Part shown: positions 51,621-60,731 of the stretch, one piece after another
Layout of the letters: each line of letters begins with the position of its first letter
How positions within the stretch are numbered: the first letter of the stretch is position 1
Assembly: GCF_019970045.1 (NCBI RefSeq)
Contig: NZ_JAHXYI010000009.1
Span: forward strand, 1-64,000
Source of the DNA: Chryseobacterium sp. GVT01B
GTDB taxonomy: Bacteria; Bacteroidota; Bacteroidia; Flavobacteriales; Weeksellaceae
Length of the DNA stretch: 64,000 bases
Reading direction: 5' to 3'
Made by a program: the position numbers and the translations under genes
Notes under the pieces: generated by a model
Told to the model about the DNA's origin: nothing
Databases searched by the model: none
Seen by the model: the letters and a program-made list of their open reading frames with translations, nothing else

Positions 51621-51711
51621 TTTATATTTTCTAATAATTGAGTTATATTCTACACAATTTTCAGACCAAATCAATATTTTTAATAAGGCTAAATTGTGAA
51701 TTTAATATTTT

Positions 51712-52584
51712 TTAACGCATCTGAACTTCTCTCTTATAAATATTATAAGGCTGAAGACCTTCTTTCTGTACAATTTTCTGACCTAAATGGGTACATGAAA
51801 ATCTAATAAATCCATTGGCAATATTGAAATTACCTTCGTTAATCAAGAAATAAAGAACTCTTGTAAATGGATATTCCATGGTGCGGAGCCCTTCAAAATC
51901 TGCATTGTAAAGTTTTCCTTTTTCTACAACAGGAAGAACTTTCACCATTTCTCTCAGTTTCTCAGAAGCTTTATCATAAGGACGGCTAAAAGTATTAAGC
52001 CCCACAACCCCTATTTTATTGGGATATTTTCCTAATTCCTCTATGATCTTCTGATTTCCAGGAATAATGGAAAATTGGAGATCTTTTGGCTGTTTTTTAA
52101 ATTTTTCAGCAACAAAATTCAGATTACTTGAATTGGTTCCATCGAAAATGAATTCTTTTTTATCAGACATCAGTCCGCTGTTGATTTCCTCCATTGAAAT
52201 ACTTTCTTTCGGGGAATCTTTAGGAACAACAAAAACTACTGCATCAGCAGCAAATTTAGCAGGAAGAAACTTTAAATCGGTTCTTTCTTCGTATGTTTTT
52301 ATTTCTTCAGGAGTAAGATTTCTGGACATTACCACCACTTTAGCACTTCCTTTCAGAAGATCCAGAAGTCCTAAATCTTCTTTTTTGGTTTCTACTTTGA
52401 TGTGGGTTTCAGGGTAGTTGATCATATAGCCGTCAGCTAATGCTTCTGTGACACTTTGAAAGGACTCGTCAGTAAAAATTGTAAGATCACCTTTGTGATA
52501 GGAAGGAGCATTTTTCTCCTTTTTGCAGCCTGCAAGCATGATGCTTAAAACAAAAATTACTGCAAGCTTAAAACTATTCTTCAT
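51712..52584 (-). CDS. PstS-like phosphate-binding-family lipoprotein
   Basis: A 290-residue lipoprotein (lipobox MLAGC near residue 19) is followed by a periplasmic-binding-protein fold (about 30-290). KGDLTIFTDESFQSVTEALA, then VVMSRNLTPEEIKTYEE and DAVVFVVPKDSPKESISM match the PstS/PBP-like_2 family, which typically binds phosphate or related anions. No phosphate-transport permease genes are adjacent. Instead it lies in the tonB-exb operon, 91 bases before the TPR gene, and overlaps the upstream small membrane gene by 11 bases. The ATG at 52584 gives the lipoprotein signal. The ligand is unproven. Confidence 0.85.
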   Translation of the reverse strand: MKNSFKLAVIFVLSIMLAGCKKEKNAPSYHKGDLTIFTDESFQSVTEALADGYMINYPETHIKVETKKEDLGLLDLLKGSAKVVVMSRNLTPEEIKTYEERTDLKFLPAKFAADAVVFVVPKDSPKESISMEEINSGLMSDKKEFIFDGTNSSNLNFVAEKFKKQPKDLQFSIIPGNQKIIEELGKYPNKIGVVGLNTFSRPYDKASEKLREMVKVLPVVEKGKLYNADFEGLRTMEYPFTRVLYFLINEGNFNIANGFIRFSCTHLGQKIVQKEGLQPYNIYKREVQMR

Positions 52585-52771
52585 TTCTCGATTTTTTAAT
52601 TCTTGAGATGGCCCTGTAAATTCTGAAAATACCATATATAACCAGTACTACACCTAGTGCATAGGCAACAGCAGGTTCTAAAATAGTAAAGAAGAATTTG
52701 TAGACAATCACTACAATTCCTAAAACGATATAAAACAATCCCGTAACCAGGGATAACCAATTGAACATCAT
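52574..52771 (-). CDS. Small two-helix membrane protein of the tonB operon
   Basis: A 65-residue protein has two hydrophobic segments: WLSLVTGLFYIVLGIVVIVY and TILEPAVAYALGVVLVIYGI. A basic tail (RIYRAISRIKKSRNEE) should lie in the cytoplasm. It sits between tonB and the PstS-like gene. Its stop overlaps the downstream start by 11 bases, which supports a real, co-translated gene. No characterised family is recognised. Confidence 0.72.
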   Translation of the reverse strand: MMFNWLSLVTGLFYIVLGIVVIVYKFFFTILEPAVAYALGVVLVIYGIFRIYRAISRIKKSRNEE

Positions 52772-52790
52772 GTAACAAAAATACCAAAAA

Positions 52791-52826
52791 AAATAAAAAG
52801 AGAAGCATATGCTTCTCTTTTTATTT
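52791..52826 (-). terminator. Strong hairpin after tonB, internal to the operon
   Basis: A perfect 36-base palindrome, 16-bp arms with an ATAT loop (52791-52806 with 52811-52826, core AAAGAGAAGC/GCTTCTCTTT), is followed on the minus strand by a U-rich run. It is 20 bases after tonB and before the three downstream genes, so it may attenuate their expression. Confidence 0.85.
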
Positions 52827-52846
52827 ATATTTTGAATAAATAAGTC

Positions 52847-53686
52847 TTATTCAAAGTTCATAGTAAATGGTACACTATAGTAAGATCTAACGCTCTCCCC
52901 GTTTCTTTTCGCAGGAGTCCATTTTTTAAGTTTCTTAACTACACGTACAGCTTCACTATTGAAGTCGCCATTTGGAGATTTCTCTTCAATAGTAACTGCA
53001 GAAACAGTTCCGTCTTTTTCTACAACGAACTTAAGCTTAGCTTTAAGCGTTCCTTCACCTCCTTCCATTAAAGAAGTATCGAAATTATCTCCCAAGAACT
53101 TTCTTAATGCTCCCATACCTCCAGGATATTCTGCAGATTGGTCAACATCTTTATAGATCTCGTTAGGATTATTTGCTTTTACCTCTACAGTACTAGCTTT
53201 AGTACCTGTAGATGGTGGCGGTGGCGGTGGCGTATAAGCCGGAGCCTTTACCCCCTCCTGATTCTGCAAACCAGTTGTTGTTTCCAACTGCTTAGAGATT
53301 GGCGGCGGTGGAGTTTCAATTTTCGGAGCTTTTACAGGCTCAGGAACTACGTTCTGAATCACCTCAATTTTCTCTTCTTCTTTTGGAGGAGGAGGAGGTG
53401 GTGGTTCTTCATCCTTAGGCTGCTCGATAATCGGTTCTTCTTCGATAATATCTACTAGATCTGCCTTTACTTCTTGCTTAGGCGGAGCTGTAAGATTTTT
53501 AATCGTAAGATAGATGAACGGAGACAAAGCTGCCAAAAGGAATAATGCTGTTCCGATGATAAAAGACTTTGTTAAAAGTCTCGGATACTGATGTCTAATA
53601 TCGTAGGCACCATATTCCTTGTTTCTATTTTCAAATACAATCTCGTCTAAAGTAAGATTCTGACCGTATACATTTTCATCTGCCAT
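52847..53686 (-). CDS. tonB: TonB energy transducer
   Basis: A 279-residue protein has a cytoplasmic N-terminus, one membrane segment (about 42-65, FIIGTALFLLAALSPFIYLT) and a Pro/Glu/Lys-rich periplasmic spacer (PPPPPPPKEEEKIEV). The C-terminal TonB domain (about 185-279) has YPGGMGALRKFLGDNF, VEKDGTVSAV and KKWTPAKRNGESVRS. With ExbB-ExbD it transmits proton-motive force to outer-membrane TonB-dependent receptors (SusC-like in this phylum). It follows the second exbD by 28 bases. Confidence 0.93.
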   Translation of the reverse strand: MADENVYGQNLTLDEIVFENRNKEYGAYDIRHQYPRLLTKSFIIGTALFLLAALSPFIYLTIKNLTAPPKQEVKADLVDIIEEEPIIEQPKDEEPPPPPPPKEEEKIEVIQNVVPEPVKAPKIETPPPPISKQLETTTGLQNQEGVKAPAYTPPPPPPSTGTKASTVEVKANNPNEIYKDVDQSAEYPGGMGALRKFLGDNFDTSLMEGGEGTLKAKLKFVVEKDGTVSAVTIEEKSPNGDFNSEAVRVVKKLKKWTPAKRNGESVRSYYSVPFTMNFE

Positions 53687-53714
53687 AGATTAGATATACA
53701 ATTTTATGGTTAAA

Positions 53715-54281
53715 TTACTTTGTAGCAGCCGGTGCAGCAGCACCTCCTACTTTCTTGTCATAAATAGCTTTTTCCCAAGGCTTCACATCAGTAACACCGT
53801 ACTGCTCACTTTTGGTAATTGCCATTTCGTCAAGAATATCAACAAAGTTCTTATATATAGCATCGTCAGTTGGCTTAATGATCACGGTAAATTTCGTTTG
53901 ATCTGCAGCTCTAGATTTTGCCTGCTGAATTACTTTTCTAATTCCTTCTCTATCAAGAGTAGTTTCCATAAGCGTTTGGTCATTCAAGGATGTAGCATCC
54001 TGCTGGTGCCAAAACACTCTGTTATTTTTTCCTAATAAAATAGAAATTGAATTAGAAAGTTTAATTTCTGTTGGAGGTGGTTTTTGTTTTTCATCTTTCG
54101 GTTTAGCCGGAAGACCCAAATCCATAACATTCGGTTTACTGAATGTAGTTGTGAACATAAAGAAGGTAATCAATAGAAAACCCAAGTCCACCATCGGAGT
54201 CATATCGACTCTGGTACTTTGCTTCTTGGAACGGACCTTGCCGCCCTTGCCGCCTTTTTCCTGTACTTGTACTTCTGCCAT
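53715..54281 (-). CDS. exbD: ExbD/TolR family biopolymer transport protein (second copy)
   Basis: A 188-residue inner membrane protein has a short basic N-terminus (QEKGGKGGKVRSKKQSTR). One transmembrane segment with the essential Asp is in VDMTPMVDLGFLLITFFMFT, followed by a periplasmic domain. With ExbB it forms the proton-driven motor. The Asp in PMVDLGFLL is the proton-carrying residue in the family. Paired exbD genes are usual in Bacteroidota; this one lies 13 bases after the first. Confidence 0.92.
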   Translation of the reverse strand: MAEVQVQEKGGKGGKVRSKKQSTRVDMTPMVDLGFLLITFFMFTTTFSKPNVMDLGLPAKPKDEKQKPPPTEIKLSNSISILLGKNNRVFWHQQDATSLNDQTLMETTLDREGIRKVIQQAKSRAADQTKFTVIIKPTDDAIYKNFVDILDEMAITKSEQYGVTDVKPWEKAIYDKKVGGAAAPAATK

Positions 54282-54294
54282 TTCTAATGATATA

Positions 54295-54897
54295 TTATGG
54301 TTTACCTTCTTGTGATGTAATCAACCAAAATTTAAGAAAATCAATATCTCTTAAACCCTCAAATAGGCTTTTAACTTTAGGGTACTGAGTAGTAACGTCA
54401 CCTTTAATAGCTAACTTGTAGTCAGGGTTAACGCTCAAACTTTCTTTTACCCAATCAATTAATTGCTTATTTGTACTGTCCATAGGAATACCTGTAGGAC
54501 TCTTATAATTTTTCTGCTCATCTCCAGACATATCCAAGTAACCTTTAAGTTGGTTCATTGGAACTCCAATTGCCTGAACTTTCTGGAAAGCTACTTTTTG
54601 GTTGTTGTCAAAAGTAATACCATACTTTTGTCCCATTTTTTCCAAAAGAGCAACTCTTTCTGATGCATTATCTACTGGTTGGAAATAGAATTTTCCGTCC
54701 GGTGTAGCGTTGATAGTCATTAAACTAGCATCAGGAAGTAATTTTTCCGAAATTGAAGATGGCGGTTTGATCTGCTCCACGTCAGGTTTTTTAAACTGAG
54801 TGGTCAATATAAAGAACGTAAGAAGTAGGAACGCAACGTCACACATTGCCGTCATGTCCGTAACTACTCCATGTCTTTTTGGTTTGACTCTCGCCAT
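54295..54897 (-). CDS. exbD: ExbD/TolR family biopolymer transport protein (first copy)
   Basis: This 200-residue ExbD paralogue has its transmembrane segment and motor Asp in MTAMCDVAFLLLTFFILTTQ. Its periplasmic part (about 45-200) is longer than in the second copy and less conserved. Two different ExbD chains next to one ExbB suggest a mixed motor. It lies 61 bases after exbB. Confidence 0.92.
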   Translation of the reverse strand: MARVKPKRHGVVTDMTAMCDVAFLLLTFFILTTQFKKPDVEQIKPPSSISEKLLPDASLMTINATPDGKFYFQPVDNASERVALLEKMGQKYGITFDNNQKVAFQKVQAIGVPMNQLKGYLDMSGDEQKNYKSPTGIPMDSTNKQLIDWVKESLSVNPDYKLAIKGDVTTQYPKVKSLFEGLRDIDFLKFWLITSQEGKP

Positions 54898-54958
54898 TAT
54901 TATAAAATATTTTTAATTAAACTTCTTTTAATTGCTAATGCAAATACCTTGCTAATTC

Positions 54959-55822
54959 TTAGTTGAATTCAGCGAAAGATTGTTGGATACTCATAGAGAT
55001 CTCATCGATCTTGTAAGTTAATCCGTCAATTTTAGAAGTAAAGAAGTTATAAAGGATAATAGCGATTGCTGAAGTACCAATACCTAATGCCGTGTTGATC
55101 AAGGCTTCAGAGATACCTGTAGATAGAGCAGCAGCATCTGGAGTACCACCTCCTGAACCTAATGCGAAGAACGCCTTGATCATCCCGATTACCGTTCCAA
55201 GTAGTGCTACTAACGTTGCAACAGTACCTAAAGTAGAAAGGATCATCATGTTTTTCTCAAGCATTGGCATCTCAAGAGTAGTAGCTTCTTCGATAGCTTT
55301 GTTAAGCGCTACCATTTTCTGCTCCTTATTTAATGTAGTATCGTGAGATAGTGCTTTGTAAGTAGTAAGACCTTCTTTTACTACGTTACCTACAGAACCT
55401 TGTTGTCTGTCACACTCTTCGATAGCTTCGTCAATTTTGTTTTGGTTTAGTAAGCTTCTTACTTGTACAACGAAGTTGTCTAAGTTTCCTTTTCCAGCAG
55501 CTTTACCAAGAACGAAATATCTTTCAAAAGAGAAAACGATTACAGTAATCATGAAAGTAATCAAGATTGGTACGATAACCCCTCCTTTGTAGATAATACC
55601 TAAAAACGATTCTGGGTGAATGTCTTTTCCTTCAACACTTGAAAAAGCTACAGATCCACTTCCTAGTTTATCTGCATCTTTAAAGTTTCCTGGGCTACCA
55701 AGAACGAATAAATAAATACATACTCCTATAATAAATAGAATAGGAATAATAACAGCTGGATTTAAACCTCCTGCCTTTCTAGCAACTACTTGCTCATCAT
55801 TTTTTGAAACATTCATTTCCAT
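54959..55822 (-). CDS. exbB: ExbB/TolQ/MotA family proton channel protein
   Basis: A 287-residue inner membrane protein has an N-terminal hydrophobic segment (about 22-45) and the MotA/TolQ/ExbB domain (about 75-280). The membrane-helix signature is LGTVATLVALLGTVIGMIKA and a conserved Thr/Gly/Ser helix near GISEALINTALGIGTSAIAI. It forms the pentameric ring around ExbD that uses the proton gradient. It is the first gene of the operon; a TAATTTTG -7-like box is at 55873-55880 on the minus strand. Confidence 0.93.
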   Translation of the reverse strand: MEMNVSKNDEQVVARKAGGLNPAVIIPILFIIGVCIYLFVLGSPGNFKDADKLGSGSVAFSSVEGKDIHPESFLGIIYKGGVIVPILITFMITVIVFSFERYFVLGKAAGKGNLDNFVVQVRSLLNQNKIDEAIEECDRQQGSVGNVVKEGLTTYKALSHDTTLNKEQKMVALNKAIEEATTLEMPMLEKNMMILSTLGTVATLVALLGTVIGMIKAFFALGSGGGTPDAAALSTGISEALINTALGIGTSAIAIILYNFFTSKIDGLTYKIDEISMSIQQSFAEFN

Positions 55823-55872
55823 ATTTAACTAAATTATATTGTTTTAAAATTTTACAGGGTGTAAATTAAAGG

Positions 55873-55880
55873 CAAAATTA
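55873..55880 (-). promoter_or_regulatory. Putative -7 box of the exbB operon
   Basis: The minus strand reads TAATTTTG 51 bases before the exbB start. No good -33 TTG is visible; the rest of the upstream region (to 56062) is A/T runs with no ORF. Confidence 0.42.
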
Positions 55881-56062
55881 ATTAAAATGCAAGAGTCTTA
55901 ATTAAACATTTTGCTTTTTTTTGATAAAGAAATTTTAATACGATTTCGATATAATAATTATTTTTAATTATTTTATTTATTTTCCCCAAATTTAACATTT
56001 GAGTTAAAAAATCAAAAAAATAAGACACCCATTTTTTTTAATTTCCCAATGTTAAATTTTAT

Positions 56063-58876
56063 TTAAATTACGATATTCACAATACGGTGAGGGACTACAA
56101 TGATTTTTTTAGGGGTTTTGCCCTCCAAAATCTGTTGCATTTTATCACTTGAAATCACCAAATCTTCCACTTCCTTGGCAGATAATTGAGCTGAAAGTGA
56201 AATTTTGAACTTCATTTTACCATTTACGCTTACCGGATATTCAATTTCATCTTCTACCAGATAATCTTCATTTAATACCGGGAACTTTTCAAACTCAATA
56301 GATGCATTGTGTCCCAATAAACTCCACAGTTCTTCACAGATGTGAGGAGCATAAGGAGAAATGATAACGGCCAGCGGTTCTAAAATATTGCGCTTGTTGC
56401 ATTTTATTTTCTGAAGCTCGTTTACAGCAATCATAAATGATGACACAGATGTATTGAAAGAGAAGTTTTCAATATCATATACTACCTTCTTTATTAAGGT
56501 ATGTAAAACTTTGTATTCTGCTTTTGTTGGTTCTTCTTCTGAAACTTCAAATGAGTCTTCGTTGAAATACAGATTCCAGAATTTTTTAAGGAAGCCATAT
56601 ACTCCACTTAATCCTTGAGTATTCCAAGGCTTGGATTGCTCTAATGGTCCCAGGAACATTTCATACAATCTTAAACCGTCAGCTCCGTACTCTTCACAGA
56701 TGTCATCAGGGTTTACCACATTGTATTTTGACTTGGACATTTTCTCTACTTCACGGTCTGTGATGTATTTTCCGTCTTCCAAAATAAATTCTGCATTAGC
56801 ATAATCTGGTCTCCAGGCTTTGAATGCTTCAGTATCCAATTCGTCAGAAGTTCCTTTTAATAAGGATACGTCAACATGAATTTGCTGAGTCTGGTAATCT
56901 TTAGCTAAATTTTTAGATACATACTGGTTGGTTCCGTCAATTCTATATACATATGCACTCATTCCTAAGATCATCCCCTGGTTGATCAATTTCTGGAACG
57001 GCTCATCGTGATTGATATATCCTCTGTCTTTTAAGAACATATTCCAGAAACGGGAATATAATAGGTGCCCCGTTGCGTGTTCGCTACCACCAATATATAA
57101 GTCTACCTGTCCCCAATAATCTGAAAGATCTTTAGCACAGAACTCTCCGTCATTCTGAGGATCCATATATCTAAGGAAATACCATGAGCTTCCTGCCCAT
57201 CCCGGCATTGTAGATAATTCTAAAGGGAAAATAGTTTTATCATCAACAAGATCTGTAGCAACTACTTTCTGGTTAGCTTCATCCCATGCAAATTCTTTCG
57301 CATTTCCTAATGGTGGATCTCCGTCTTCTGTTGGTAAATATTTTTCAACTTCAGGAAGTTCCAATGGTAAAGCAGAAGTCGGCAACGTGTAAGGCATCCC
57401 ATCCTTATAATATATAGGAACAGGTTCTCCCCAATAACGTTGTCTTGAGAAAATTGCATCACGCTGTCTGTAGTTTGTTGTTCCATGACCGATACCTTTA
57501 GTTTCGATCTCAGCAATGATTTTTGATTTCGCTTCATTATAACTCAATCCGTTTAAGAAATCAGAGTTTACGCAAACTGAGTCTTTAGAATCAAAAGATT
57601 TCTCCTGAACGTCTTCTTCAGTTTCTACAACTTTTTTAATTTCAAGGTTGAATTTCTTTGCAAATCTGTGATCACGTTCGTCATGTGCCGGAACAGCCAT
57701 AACCGCTCCTGTTCCATATCCCATCAATACATAGTCTGAAATATAGATCGGCATTTTCTCATTACTGAACGGATTGATTGCATAACTTCCTGTGAAAGCT
57801 CCACTCACGTTTTTCACGTCAGACATTCTGTCTCTTTCCGTTTTTTTGGAAGTTTCTTCAATATAAGTATCTACTTCTACTTTCTGAGCATCGGTAGTAA
57901 TAGTTTCTACTAAAGGATTTTCCGGAGCCAATACCATAAAAGTTGCTCCAAAAATAGTATCAGGTCTTGTTGTAAATACCTCAACGATTTCATCGTGGTT
58001 TTCTACCTTAAACTGAACCTGTGCTCCCTGAGATTTTCCAATCCAGTATTCCTGGGAATCTTTCAAAGGTTGTGGCCAGTCCAAAGTATTTAATCCTTGT
58101 AATAATCTTTCAGAGTAAGCAGAAATTCTCATACTCCACTGCATCATTTTCTTTTGGAAAACAGGGAATCCTCCTCTTTCAGATTTACCGTCTTTCACTT
58201 CATCATTTGCCAATACAGTTCCTAATGCAGGACACCAGTTCACCGTAGTTTCAGCTCTGTAAGCAAGACGATAGTTTAACAGGATATCTTCTTTATCAAG
58301 ATCGGAAGCTATTTTCCATTCTTCTGCTGTGAAATTTAATTCGTCGTTTTGATTGGCATTTAATCCTTCGGTTCCTTTTTCTTCAAAATGTTGGATTAAT
58401 GAATCAATAGATTCTGCCTTGTCGGTATTTTTATTATACCAAGAGTGATACAGCTGGATAAAGATCCACTGTGTCCATTTATAGTAAGAGGCATCTGAAG
58501 TTCTTACTTCTCTGCTCCAGTCGAATGAAAATCCGATTTTTCTTAACTGCTCTTCATATCTGTTGATATTTTGTTCTGTAGTAATAGCCGGATGCTGTCC
58601 TGTCTGGATCGCATATTGTTCAGCAGGAAGTCCAAAGCTGTCATATCCTACCGGGTGAAGAACATTAAACCCCTGATGTCTTTTGTATCTTGCATAGATA
58701 TCCGATGCTATATATCCCAGCGGATGACCTACGTGAAGACCTGCTCCGGATGGGTACGGAAACATATCGAGTACATAAAATTTGGGTTTATCTGTATTAT
58801 TAGAGGTTTTATAGGTTTGATTTTCCTCCCAGTATTTCTGCCACTTTTTTTCTATCTGCTGATGATCGTAAAACAC
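56063..58876 (-). CDS. leuS: Leucyl-tRNA synthetase
   Basis: A 937-residue class I synthetase that charges tRNA-Leu. Near the N-terminus is YPSGAGLHVGHPLGY, the HIGH-type ATP site. The CP1 editing domain (about 220-430) contains TTRPDTIFGATFMV, which carries the editing threonine-rich strand. The KMSKS loop is VEKMSKSKYNVVNPD near residue 705, followed by DGLRLYEMFLGPLEQSKPW, the anticodon-binding helices and a C-terminal domain. The start is a GTG (58876), giving FYDHQQIEKKW, the normal N-terminus; no suitable ATG exists upstream. It is a little longer than E. coli LeuS (about 860). Confidence 0.95.
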   Translation of the reverse strand: MFYDHQQIEKKWQKYWEENQTYKTSNNTDKPKFYVLDMFPYPSGAGLHVGHPLGYIASDIYARYKRHQGFNVLHPVGYDSFGLPAEQYAIQTGQHPAITTEQNINRYEEQLRKIGFSFDWSREVRTSDASYYKWTQWIFIQLYHSWYNKNTDKAESIDSLIQHFEEKGTEGLNANQNDELNFTAEEWKIASDLDKEDILLNYRLAYRAETTVNWCPALGTVLANDEVKDGKSERGGFPVFQKKMMQWSMRISAYSERLLQGLNTLDWPQPLKDSQEYWIGKSQGAQVQFKVENHDEIVEVFTTRPDTIFGATFMVLAPENPLVETITTDAQKVEVDTYIEETSKKTERDRMSDVKNVSGAFTGSYAINPFSNEKMPIYISDYVLMGYGTGAVMAVPAHDERDHRFAKKFNLEIKKVVETEEDVQEKSFDSKDSVCVNSDFLNGLSYNEAKSKIIAEIETKGIGHGTTNYRQRDAIFSRQRYWGEPVPIYYKDGMPYTLPTSALPLELPEVEKYLPTEDGDPPLGNAKEFAWDEANQKVVATDLVDDKTIFPLELSTMPGWAGSSWYFLRYMDPQNDGEFCAKDLSDYWGQVDLYIGGSEHATGHLLYSRFWNMFLKDRGYINHDEPFQKLINQGMILGMSAYVYRIDGTNQYVSKNLAKDYQTQQIHVDVSLLKGTSDELDTEAFKAWRPDYANAEFILEDGKYITDREVEKMSKSKYNVVNPDDICEEYGADGLRLYEMFLGPLEQSKPWNTQGLSGVYGFLKKFWNLYFNEDSFEVSEEEPTKAEYKVLHTLIKKVVYDIENFSFNTSVSSFMIAVNELQKIKCNKRNILEPLAVIISPYAPHICEELWSLLGHNASIEFEKFPVLNEDYLVEDEIEYPVSVNGKMKFKISLSAQLSAKEVEDLVISSDKMQQILEGKTPKKIIVVPHRIVNIVI

Positions 58877-59004
58877 TTTATATATATGTTATATGTTAGA
58901 CTTTAAAATATCGAATTATTTTCTCTTTTAACAAGATTCACAAAAATAATGATTTTAAAGTAAATGGAAATTTAATTTATGATGAATTGCAATTCTGTCC
59001 TCAA

Positions 59005-59031
59005 CAAAAAAATCCCATCCGGAGATGAGAT
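59005..59031 (-). terminator. Rho-independent terminator of the lipocalin-like gene
   Basis: On the minus strand the stem ATCTCATC/GATGGGAT (one G-U pair; 59031-59024 with 59019-59012) has a 4-base loop and is followed by seven U residues. Confidence 0.8.
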
Positions 59032-59058
59032 CTGTTTTATATCCTGAAGTATATACTA

Positions 59059-59532
59059 TTATTGAATAACTCTTTTGAAGGTATATGTTCTTGTCTGGAA
59101 TATAGTAGGATCCTGAGTCTCCTCTCTCACAGCAAGATTGAGCGTTGTATCATCCAAAGTAATGATCTTTGCATTTTGCGGCTCTACGATCCCCTGAATT
59201 TTCATTTGAACGTCTTTTCCTTCCTTATTATAAGTATAATTGAATTTTATATCAGAAAGAATAGCACACTGACCAGGTGTAGCGGTATCTCCCCAGTTTG
59301 TTTTCCCTCCTTTGGAGTCAGCGCTGAACCACCATCTTGTTTGTTTCTGACAGTCAGTATAAGTAATCGTGTTAGAAACCGGGTCTTCACCCACCTCAAC
59401 AGTAGTAACTACTTCTTTTAACGGTTGCCAAGTCCCAACTAGAGGAGCTTCCAGAACAGGATCATTATCACTGCTACATCCTGTAGCGGCAAACAGAGAC
59501 AAACCTGCAAATAGTAATGCTAATTTCTTCAT
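59059..59532 (-). CDS. Lipocalin-like lipoprotein
   Basis: A 157-residue lipoprotein (lipobox AATGC at about 15-19, followed by SSDND). The mature part starts with the lipocalin-like pattern APLVGTWQPLKE and continues as alternating beta-strands (TRWWFSAD, KFNYTYNKEG, TRTYTFKRV). One disulfide is possible between TDCQKQ and GQCAIL. The fold is common in small Bacteroidota lipoproteins. Ligand unknown. It is a single gene with its own terminator. Confidence 0.82.
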   Translation of the reverse strand: MKKLALLFAGLSLFAATGCSSDNDPVLEAPLVGTWQPLKEVVTTVEVGEDPVSNTITYTDCQKQTRWWFSADSKGGKTNWGDTATPGQCAILSDIKFNYTYNKEGKDVQMKIQGIVEPQNAKIITLDDTTLNLAVREETQDPTIFQTRTYTFKRVIQ

Positions 59533-59705
59533 AGATCAATTTTTTCAAGCGCTAAAATTATAATTTTTTTGATTTATATTACTATTTTTTATGAAAAATT
59601 ATTTCATCGACCTTTATTTATATATATTTTAAAACCCTCAGACCTCATTTTCCCTTTATTTAACAAATAATGAATACAGGCACCCATTCATTTTATTAAA
59701 AAAGT

Positions 59706-59713
59706 TATTTTTG
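59706..59713 (+). promoter_or_regulatory. Putative -7 box of the acyltransferase operon
   Basis: TATTTTTG lies 17 bases before the ATG at 59731. No TTG at the -33 position was found. Confidence 0.45.
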
Positions 59714-59730
59714 CAAGAAAGAAAATACAA

Positions 59731-60708
59731 ATGCAGGATATTACGAAAAACAATTTTGATTTCATACGTGTTCTCCTTGCCTTTATTGTCTTTCTTGGAC
59801 ATCTTGGCACCCTCAGCGCTTCTCCCGATCTTAAAATTTTTGAGCACAGCCCTATAGAAATTGCTGTTTTCGGTTTCTTTGCAGTGAGCGGATTTCTTAT
59901 TGCGAGGAGCTATGACAGGTCTTCAAGCCTGAAAAGTTATTTAAAAAAGAGAATCAGAAGAATTGTTCCCGCTTATTTATTGGTTATTTTCTTATGTGCA
60001 ATTTTATTAAGTTTGGTTAGCACGTATTCTCTCACCGAGTATTTCAGCAATACACAAGTTTATAAATATCTTTTCTGGAATTCATTATTTTTAAATTTTA
60101 AAGCACCGTGGCTTCCCGGAGTTTTTGGAAATCAAGCAGTGAATGGTGCCTTATGGACACTGAAAATAGAAATGTGCTATTATTTCTCAGTACCATTGTT
60201 GTTTTTGCTTTTTGGAAAGAATAATAAATACAGGAATATAAGCTTGGTTATTTTATACTTCTTATCACTTATTTATCTTAATTATTTTGAATCTTTACAT
60301 AAAATTTCAGTTGCCAAGCAGCTTCCAGGAACATTATCCTATTTTATCCCCGGAATGCTGATTTACTTTAATTTTGATAAATTCATCAAATATAAAAATA
60401 TGCTCTTCATCATTGCGCTCGCTACGGTGTGGATTGATTTATATTTAAATATTCAACTTTTTTCCCCAATGATGATTGGTGTTATCGTAATGTATATTGC
60501 CTATTCATTCAAATTCTTAAACAATTTCGGAAAATATGGTGATTTCACCTACGGAATCTATATTTTCCACTTCCCTATTATCAGAACTTTCCAGACTTTA
60601 GGGCTGTTTGAAGATTACAATCCATTTGTAATGGCTTTGGTATGTATGTTGGTGGTTATTGCGGTAGGGGTAAGCTCCTGGCATTTTTATGAAAAAAGAT
60701 TTTTATAA
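59731..60708 (+). CDS. Acyltransferase-3 family membrane protein (OafA-like)
   Basis: A 325-residue integral membrane protein with about ten hydrophobic segments belongs to acyltransferase family 3. The N-terminus FDFIRVLLAFIVFLGHLG carries the conserved R and H, and FFAVSGFLIARSY, SYLKKRIRRIVPAYLLVIFL and NGALWTLKIEMCYYF follow. Members transfer acetyl or other acyl groups to surface sugars of LPS, capsule or peptidoglycan. It is the first gene in a three-gene run with a glycosyltransferase and an unknown protein, which supports a role in surface polysaccharide decoration. Confidence 0.88.
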   Translation: MQDITKNNFDFIRVLLAFIVFLGHLGTLSASPDLKIFEHSPIEIAVFGFFAVSGFLIARSYDRSSSLKSYLKKRIRRIVPAYLLVIFLCAILLSLVSTYSLTEYFSNTQVYKYLFWNSLFLNFKAPWLPGVFGNQAVNGALWTLKIEMCYYFSVPLLFLLFGKNNKYRNISLVILYFLSLIYLNYFESLHKISVAKQLPGTLSYFIPGMLIYFNFDKFIKYKNMLFIIALATVWIDLYLNIQLFSPMMIGVIVMYIAYSFKFLNNFGKYGDFTYGIYIFHFPIIRTFQTLGLFEDYNPFVMALVCMLVVIAVGVSSWHFYEKRFL

Positions 60709-60731
60709 TTTTACAGTCTCAAAAAGCATAA

